This document shows positions 58,001 to 64,000 of a DNA stretch of 64,000 nt, in pieces. The translations under genes and the position numbers were made by a program. The notes beneath the pieces were generated by a model, which saw only the letters and a list, made by a program, of their open reading frames with translations, was not told where the DNA came from and searched no databases. Each line of letters begins with the position of its first letter. Positions within the stretch are counted from its first letter, which is position 1. This DNA comes from Sipunculus nudus. Taxonomy: Eukaryota > Annelida > Sipuncula > Golfingiida > Sipunculidae. Location of the stretch: the NCBI GenBank assembly GCA_026874595.1, contig CM049322.1:60266886-60330885 (forward strand). Reading direction: 5' to 3'.

Positions 58001-59862
58001 TGTAAACAAAACCCTGCCTGTAACAGCCACTTCCCTGTAATGAACACTTACAAGTGTTCTCATGTTGTAAACAAAAACCTGCCTGTAACAGCCACCTCTC
58101 TGTAATGAACACTAAAAAAAGTTCTCATGTTGTAAACAAAAACCTGCCTGTAACAGCCACCTCCCTGTAATGAACACTTACAAGTGTTCTCATGTTGTAA
58201 ACAAAAACCTGCCTGTAACAGCCACCTCTCTGTTATGAACACTAACAAGTGTTCTCATGTTGTAAACAAAAACCTGCCTGTAACAGCCACCTCTCTGTAA
58301 TGAACACTTACAAGTGTTCTCATGTTGTAAACAAAAACCTGCCTGTAACAGCCACCTCTCTGTTATGAACACTAACCAGTGTTCTCATGTTGTAAACAAA
58401 AACCTGCCTGTAACAGCCACCTCCCTGTAATGAACACTAACCAGTGTTCTCATGTTGTAAACAAAAACCTGCCTGTAACAGCCACCTCTCTGTTATGAAC
58501 ACTAACAAGTGTTCTCATGTTGTAAAGAAAAACCTGCCTGTAACAGCCACCTCCCTGTAATGAACACTTACAAGTGGTCTCATGTTGTAAAGAAAAACCT
58601 GCCTGTAACAGCCACCTCTCTGTAATGAACACTAACAAGTGGTCTCATGTTGTAAACAAAACCCTGCCTGTAACAGCCACCTCCCTGTAATGAACACTTA
58701 CAAGTGTTCTCATGTTGTAAACAAAAACCTGCCTGTAACAGCCACCTCTCTGTAATGAACACTTACAAGTGTTCTCATGTTGTAAACAAAACCCTGCCTG
58801 TAACAGCCACCTCCCTGTAATGAACACTAACAAGTGATCTCACGTTGTAAACAAAAACCTGCCTGTAACAGCCACCTCTCTGTCATGAACACTAACAAGT
58901 GTTCTCATGTTGTAAACAAAAACCTGCCTGTAACAGCCACCTGCCTGTAATGAACACTTACAAGTGTTCTCATGTTGAAAAAAAACCTGCCTGTAACAGC
59001 CACCTCTCTGTAATGAACACTAACAAGAGTTCTCATGTTGTAAACAAAAAACCTGCCTGTAACAGCCACCTCCCTGTAATGAACACTAACAAGTGTTCTC
59101 ATGTTGTAAACAAAAACCTGCCTGTAACAGCCACCTCCCTGTAATGAACACTTACAAGTGTTCTCATGTTGTAAACAAAAACCTGCCTGTAACAGCCACC
59201 TCTCTGTTATGAACACTTACAAGTGGTCTCATGTTGTAAACAAAAACCTGCCTGTAACAGCCACCTCCCTGTAATGAACACTAACAAGTGTTTTCATGTT
59301 GTAAACAAAAACCTGCCTGTAACATCCACCTCTCTGTAATGAACACTTACAAGTGTTCTCATGTTGTAAACAAAAACCTGCCTGTAACAGCCACCTCTCT
59401 GTAATGAACACTTACAAGTGGTCTCATGTTGTAAACAAAACCCTGCCTGTAACAGCCACCTCCCTGTAATGAACACTTGCAAGTGGTCTCATGTTGTAAA
59501 CACCTGCCTGTAACAGCCCCTCCCTGTAATGAACACTTACAAGTGTTCTCATGTTGTAAACACCTGCCTGTAACAGCCACCTCCCTGTAATGAACACTTA
59601 CAAGTGGTCTCATGTTGTTAACACCTGCCTGTAACAGCCACCTCCCTGTAATGAACACTTACAAGTGGTCTCATGTTGTAAACACCTGCCTGTAACAGCC
59701 ATCTCCCTGTAATGAACACTTACAAGTGTTCTCATGTTGTAAACACCTGCCTGTAACAGCCACCTCTCTGTAATGAACACTTACAAGTGGTCTCATGTTG
59801 TAAACACCTGATAGTAACAGCCACCTCTCTGTAATGAACACTTATAAGTGGTCTTGTTTTGT
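55080..59862. repeat. 65-bp minisatellite, about 74 copies
   Basis: The unit is ACAAAAACCTGCCTGTAACA then GCCACCTCTCTGTAATGAAC and ACTAACAAGTGTTCTCATGTTGTAA. GAACACT and AGTGTTC in each unit form a 7-bp stem with a 4-base loop. A 1559-bp block (24 units) starting near 55965 is repeated nearly perfectly starting near 57524. The last units (after 59490) are shorter by loss of the AAAAAC step. Short open frames on the minus strand repeat with the period and are not genes. Confidence 0.95.
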
Positions 59863-59865
59863 GTG

Positions 59866-60565
59866 ACGAACCTGGGTTGACCTCTGACTTTTCCCCTCTG
59901 CAGTGTGTCCATCTGTGCATCTGTTTTGACATATAAATCCACATATGTTCAGACTTGTTTGAAACAGGCTGAAACATTGCAAGAATGTAGCTCTTGGATA
60001 ACCTTATAACATACATAAAAAATTGTGGCGCCACCTGCAACCATTTTTCACAGGGTCTGTCTGTTTGTCTGCCATGGGATAAAATCACTCTTATCTCAGC
60101 ATTGTTTTGACTTATCTGCCTAAAAGTTTGCATATGTATACGTCTTGTATAATTTTCTGGATTTTGTGGCAGGTGGTGCCACCAACATACACATTTTGGC
60201 TGCATACATTCATGCTTATATCTTAGGACTGGTTTGATGTATTGGCCTGAAGTTTTGACTGAGTATAGATCTTACATAGCTCTGCAACTTATTAAAATAT
60301 GGTGGCCCAACTTACAACCATTTTTGCATGGTGTCCATCTATTCATCTGCCTAGGGTAAAAATCACTCGTTTCTCAGCAGTGGTTTGAGTCATCCACCTG
60401 AAATTTTGCATATGTGTACAACTTAAATAGCTTTCTCTTTCAAATATCAGGTGGCACCACCTACAATCATGTTTACATGAGAGACATCCATGCAAATATG
60501 CAACACATCTCACTCAATTTTCCCTTGCCTTGATTTGAGTGGATACATGTAGTCGCTTGTTGACT
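59866..60565 (+). repeat. Type B element fragment
   Basis: Begins in the GGTTGACCTCTGAC segment, has GGCGCCACC (about 60026) and two further module palindromes (GGTGGTGCCACC near 60175 and GGTGGCACCACC near 60451), and ends TTGAGTGGATACATGTAGTC with TTGTTGACTTC. The 5' hairpin has been replaced by the 65-bp array. Confidence 0.68.
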
Positions 60566-60782
60566 TCTTGTTCTTGTTTGAATTGAATAAATGTAAATTT
60601 AAAAAACAACCTCAATGACCAAACTTGTCATGTATGTGGGAAGGTTAATTGTTTTTGATAAACACAAGAAGTCCTTAACTGATTGTGGTCATGAATTTTT
60701 AAAATGTCTCCTTAAAGGAAAGGCAAGTAATTGTAGTTCTCACAACTCCTCTACAGCTGCATATACCCTGGTACCCAGACAT

Positions 60783-60865
60783 GGATGTAACCAAGTGGTT
60801 AAGGCCTTGGACTTGGGAGTGGTAGGTTCCCAGTTTGAGCCCCACAAGTTTGAGCCCCACCAGAA
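60783..60865 (+). repeat. Degraded tRNA-like sequence (SINE head or tRNA pseudogene)
   Basis: An A-box-like TAACCAAGTGGTTAAGGC (60788-60805) is followed 30 bp later by a B-box-like CAGTTTGAGCCCC (60830-60842) and a second copy of it (AAGTTTGAGCCCC, 60847-60859). The pattern resembles a Ser/Leu-type tRNA, but the acceptor stem is not complementary by eye and the B box lacks the usual TTCGA, so I do not call a functional tRNA. Confidence 0.5.
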
Positions 60866-60969
60866 AATCATAGGGAAAAAGGGACAATCTTGATATAACT
60901 GGAGAGATTTACTTTGTGTTAAAATATGGTTATGACTTCTGGATTATTCTAGCCAATATTTATTCAGCA

Positions 60970-61500
60970 GCAAACCATAATAAAATGTATGAAACCATAA
61001 AACCATAATAAAAATGTATGAAACCATAAAACCATAATAAAAATGTATGAAACCAGAAAACCATAATAAAAATGTATGAAACCATTAAACCATAATAAAA
61101 ATGTATGAAACCATAAAACCATAATAAAAATGTATGAAACCATAAAACCATAAAAACATGTATGAAACTTGTCTATCTTTCTATCATTATTCAGCAAACC
61201 ATAATAAAAATGTATGAAACCATAAAACCATAATAAAAATGTATGAAACCATAAAATCATAATAAAAATGTATGAAACCATAAAACCATAATATAAATGT
61301 ATGAAATCATAAAACCATAATAAAAATGTATGAAACTTGTCTATCTTTCTATCATTATTCAGCAAACCATAATAAAAATGTATGAAACTTGTCTATCTTT
61401 CTATCATTCTTTAGCAAACCATAAAAAAATGTATGAAACTTGTCTATCTTTCTATCATTCTTTAGCAAACCATAAAAAAATGTATGAAACTTGTCTATCT
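60970..61500. repeat. Compound tandem repeat (29-bp and about 51-bp units)
   Basis: Units of AACCATAATAAAAATGTATG plus AAACCATAA (about 12 copies) alternate with longer units that add CTTGTCTATCTTTCTATCAT and TCTTTAGC (four copies at 61165, 61335, 61385 and 61437, and a last partial one). The longer unit contains the shorter one. Confidence 0.85.
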
Positions 61501-61831
61501 TTCAGAAAGAAGATGTCTTCATCAGTTTGCCAAAACTTAAAAAAAATTCACACCTTCAGCTCTTCATAGAGTAGAGATGTCTGTCATTCTTTTTATCAGT
61601 GTAGGAGGTGCAGTTCAGTCAGGGCAAGTGTCCCATGGAGAGAAACATATCTCAGCTGAGCGTCATGACCGCTTGGTCATCTCATGTGATTTGTGGCAAC
61701 AGATCAATTATTCTGTGATATTTAAGTTTCCTCAAACTTGGTCTTGAGGTTTACATTTTGATTTACACCATTGATATTTTAATGGTTATAATAATTCTTC
61801 ATGAATTAGAACTTATCATTGAATCACATTA
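61501..61831. other. Spacer with a decayed type A end
   Basis: CAGCTGAGCGTCATGACC at about 61653-61670 is a type A terminus with the palindrome broken (GACCGCTTGGTC). Otherwise unassigned. Confidence 0.55.
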
Positions 61832-62096
61832 GGCCAAAAAATTAAAAGGTATGGTTCTCAGGCACCGCCCGTGTCAATTTAACCCCCCCCCCCCCCCGGC
61901 ATCAAGAAGATAAATAATACAATTTATGTAGTGCTTTTACCTGTTTAGCAAACAAATTTGTTATTTTTATGTTTTTTCCTGATCATTTGACATTTAAATC
62001 GAAACATACAAAAAAAGGTCAAAAATAAAATACTGCCCGCCCGCACTGATTTCAGAAAAAAAGTGCCTGAGAACCATACCTTTTTATATTTTTGCC
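61832..62096. mobile_element. Harbinger-like MITE, 265 bp
   Basis: The left end GGCCAAAAAATTAAAAGGTA continues TGGTTCTCAGGCAC. The right end is its inverse with three or so differences over 33 bp (GTGCCTGAGAACCATACC...GCC at 62063-62096). TTA flanks both sides (61829-61831 and 62097-62099). The interior has a poly-C run (61881-61898) and no open frame. TTA target duplication with GGC-starting ends fits PIF/Harbinger. There is no second copy in the window to confirm the empty site. Confidence 0.75.
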
Positions 62097-62099
62097 TTA

Positions 62100-62698
62100 T
62101 ATATCTTAATTATTATTATTATATATATATAATATATTAACTTGTGTGGTGCGTATTATTATTGTACAGAAAGGCCGGTTCAGAAATGGCTGTACAGTAC
62201 AGCCTTGCATAACAACTGGCTCTGTTGCAGCTGTGTAGTTTACAACATTCTGTATATTAATTTGCTGGCTTCCACTCACTTCTAATTTCACATAACTTCT
62301 ACTCTATTAATTTTGGCGCCAACAGAGCTCATACCTCTGCCAAGAAAAGCAGTGCTGCAGAATCCACACCAGAATTCAATGTGATGTTCCCAGTCTGTCT
62401 TACCATTCCATTTTAGTGTCAAAATCAGCTGACAGGTAGCAGCAGTTGGCAGTCTTTATCCAGATAGCACAAAGCTTTACCCCTCCAGGGTTCTCCACTT
62501 CCCCAAATTACAGAGAGGCACATTGATTAAGCGAGCGAAAAGCTTACATTTGCATCAATATTAACATGCTTTCTATCGTTTCATATTTTTGGGCATATTT
62601 TTTTAAGGATGGCAATCTTGTTTGAAAAAAGAAAAAATAGTAAGACAGGCTGTCTTTCTGTTTGAGGGAATGGAGAACCATGATCTCAAGAAATTTTT
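62100..62698. other. No gene or known repeat recognised
   Basis: A 600-bp segment with an AT microsatellite (62108-62140). It may be unique sequence. I looked for an exon continuing the adhesion gene and found no splice-bounded candidate with a recognisable domain. Confidence 0.45.
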
Positions 62699-62699
62699 T

Positions 62700-63880
62700 A
62701 TGCCCCCGCCACAAAGTGGCCGGGGCATATAGTTTTACCCATGTCCGTCATTCCGTCCTTCCGTCCTTCCGAAATCAAACAGTTGTACGGACTTTTTTTC
62801 GCAATGCCTGCAGATATTGGCCTGATTTTTGGTGTGTGGGCAGATATAGACCAGTTACAGATCGAGTTCGGGTTTCGTCCCGGTTGACCTACTTTTGACC
62901 GTTTTACAGCTCCTAAACTTAGAAAATTTCATGAAAAATAGAAATATTCATGACAGATACACATGTACGGACTTTTTTTCGCAATGCCTGCAGATATTGG
63001 CCTGTTTTTTGGTGTGTGAGCAGATATAGACCAGTTACAGATCGAGTTCCCGTTTCGTCCTGGTTGACCTACTTTTGACCGTTTTACGGCTCCTGAACAT
63101 AGAAAATTTCATGAAAAATATGAAATTTCATGACAAATACACATGTAAGGATTTTTTTTCGCAGTGCCTGCAGATATTGGCCTGATTTTTGGTGTGTGGA
63201 CAGATATAGACTAGTTACAGATCGAGTTTGCGTTTTGTACCGGTTGACCTACTTTTGACCGTTTTACGGCTCCTTAACATAGAAAATTTCATGAAAAATA
63301 GAAATATTCATGACAGTTCACATGTAAGGACTTTTTTTCGCAATGCCTGCAGATATTGGCCTGATTTTTGGTGTGTGAGCAGATATAGACCAGTTACAGA
63401 TTGAGTTCGCGTTTCATCCCAGTTGACCTACTTTTGATTGTTTTACGGCTCCTGAACATGGAAAATTTCATGAAAAATATGAAATTTCATGACAAATACA
63501 CATGTACGGACTTTTTTTCGCAGTGCCTTTAGATATTGGCCTGATTTTTGGTGTGTGGACAGATATAGACCAGTTATAGATCGAGTTCGCGTTTCGTCCC
63601 GGTTGACCTACTTTTGACCGTTTTACGGCTCCTTAACATAGAAAATTTCATGAAAAATATGAAATTTCATGACAAATACACATGTACAGACTTTTTTTTG
63701 CAATGCCTGCAGATATTGGCCTGATTTTTAGTGTGTCGGCAGATATTGACCAGTTACAGATGGAGTTCGCATTTCATCCCGGTTGACCTACTTTTGACTG
63801 TTTTATGGCTCCTGAACATAAAAAATTTCATGTAAAATATATATTTTCATGACAAATACACTTGTACAGACTTTCCTTCA
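62700..63880 (+). repeat. Type C element with 180-bp internal tandem repeats
   Basis: The left end is a hairpin ATGCCCC-GCCAC/GTGGC-GGGGCAT (62700-62728), then CCGTC/CCTTC steps (62744-62771). Six copies of a 180-bp unit follow (markers GTACGGACTTTTTTTCGC at about 62785, 62965, 63145, 63324, 63504 and 63684; also GTTGACCTACTTTTGACCG and GAAAATTTCATGAAAAATA). The last unit decays after 63850 and no right end is seen. The overall plan matches types A and B. Confidence 0.82.
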
Positions 63881-64000
63881 CAATACCTAATATTGAAATA
63901 TTAACAATCACATGAATGTTATACTGTAAATTAATAGTAACATTCGTTAACCTGGATAAAAATTATGTAATGACAAAAAGGAATAAATGCAAATATTGTT

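Noticed and set aside
55461-59658. Many 60-100-codon minus-strand frames (LLQAGFCLQHENTCKC-like)
   Set aside because: They recur with the 65-bp period and end at the same place in each unit.
55080-59862. CRISPR-like array
   Set aside because: Units are contiguous without unique spacers, and the sequence is animal DNA with introns.
60783-60865. Functional tRNA gene
   Set aside because: B box is non-consensus and duplicated, and the acceptor stem does not pair by eye.
60615-60893. 92-codon + strand frame
   Set aside because: It reads through the tRNA-like segment, with no domain or splice context.
61881-61898. Poly-C and poly-G tracts (also 17117, 25002, 30947, 33031) as functional elements
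   Set aside because: Simple homopolymers inside repeats, varying between copies; slippage or sequencing length error is enough to explain them.

Overview
This is animal nuclear DNA: AT-rich, intron-dominated, packed with interspersed and tandem repeats, with no operon-like organisation and no bacterial or viral genes. The short exons of an immunoglobulin/fibronectin cell-adhesion gene, the tRNA-derived SINE and the many hairpin-ended non-autonomous repeats suggest an invertebrate, most likely a bivalve mollusc. The phylum is an inference from the style of the repeats and was not tested by a search.

One gene is supported, on the + strand. Six internal exons (4661-4876, 7672-7793, 19107-19257, 37791-38066, 48273-48394, 48594-48777) join in frame into 357 codons. 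Intron phases run 1/1/0/1/1/0/1. They encode the C-terminal half of an Ig domain, a complete I-set Ig domain split over two exons, an Ig-like domain in one exon that lacks both canonical cysteines, and an FN3 domain split over two exons. The layout resembles NCAM/fasciclin-2-type adhesion proteins. Signal peptide, N-terminal Ig domains, membrane anchor and cytoplasmic tail are not in the window.

The rest is intron or flank filled with repeats. For brevity I name the interspersed families by their ends. Type A starts with an AGCTCAGC hairpin and ends with CAGCTGAGC plus the palindrome GACCCATGGGTC. Type B starts with a TATCCGCC hairpin and ends with its inverted copy. Type C starts with an ATGCCCC/GGGGCAT hairpin. 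Type D ends with AGGCCTGTAGGCCT. Type E is made of AGGTCA-rich modules. Type F has TATCGCCAGACA/TGTCTGGCGATA ends. They are nested in one another from 1 to 34.5 kb, 38.5 to 48 kb and 59.9 to 64 kb. Into them are inserted a piggyBac-like MITE, a Harbinger-like MITE, a 674-bp LTR- or MITE-like element and a SINE, each with readable target-site duplications.

Tandem arrays are the other theme: 27 bp (20.05-21.19 kb), about 44 bp (35.2-35.9 kb), 79 bp (35.9-37.8 kb), 17 bp (48.8-52.8 kb), 32 bp (52.8-53.0 kb), 43 bp (53.2-55.0 kb), 65 bp (55.1-59.9 kb) and 180 bp (62.8-63.9 kb). The most striking is the 79-bp array. It is a 23-fold amplification of the gene's own intron/exon boundary (branch-like site, pyrimidine tract, AG acceptor and the first 24 or so bases of exon 37791-38066), in perfect register with the true acceptor. 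Sixty bases after the last visible exon, another array lays down some 230 AATAAA hexamers on the sense strand. RNA-processing signals of this gene have therefore been multiplied by tandem repetition.
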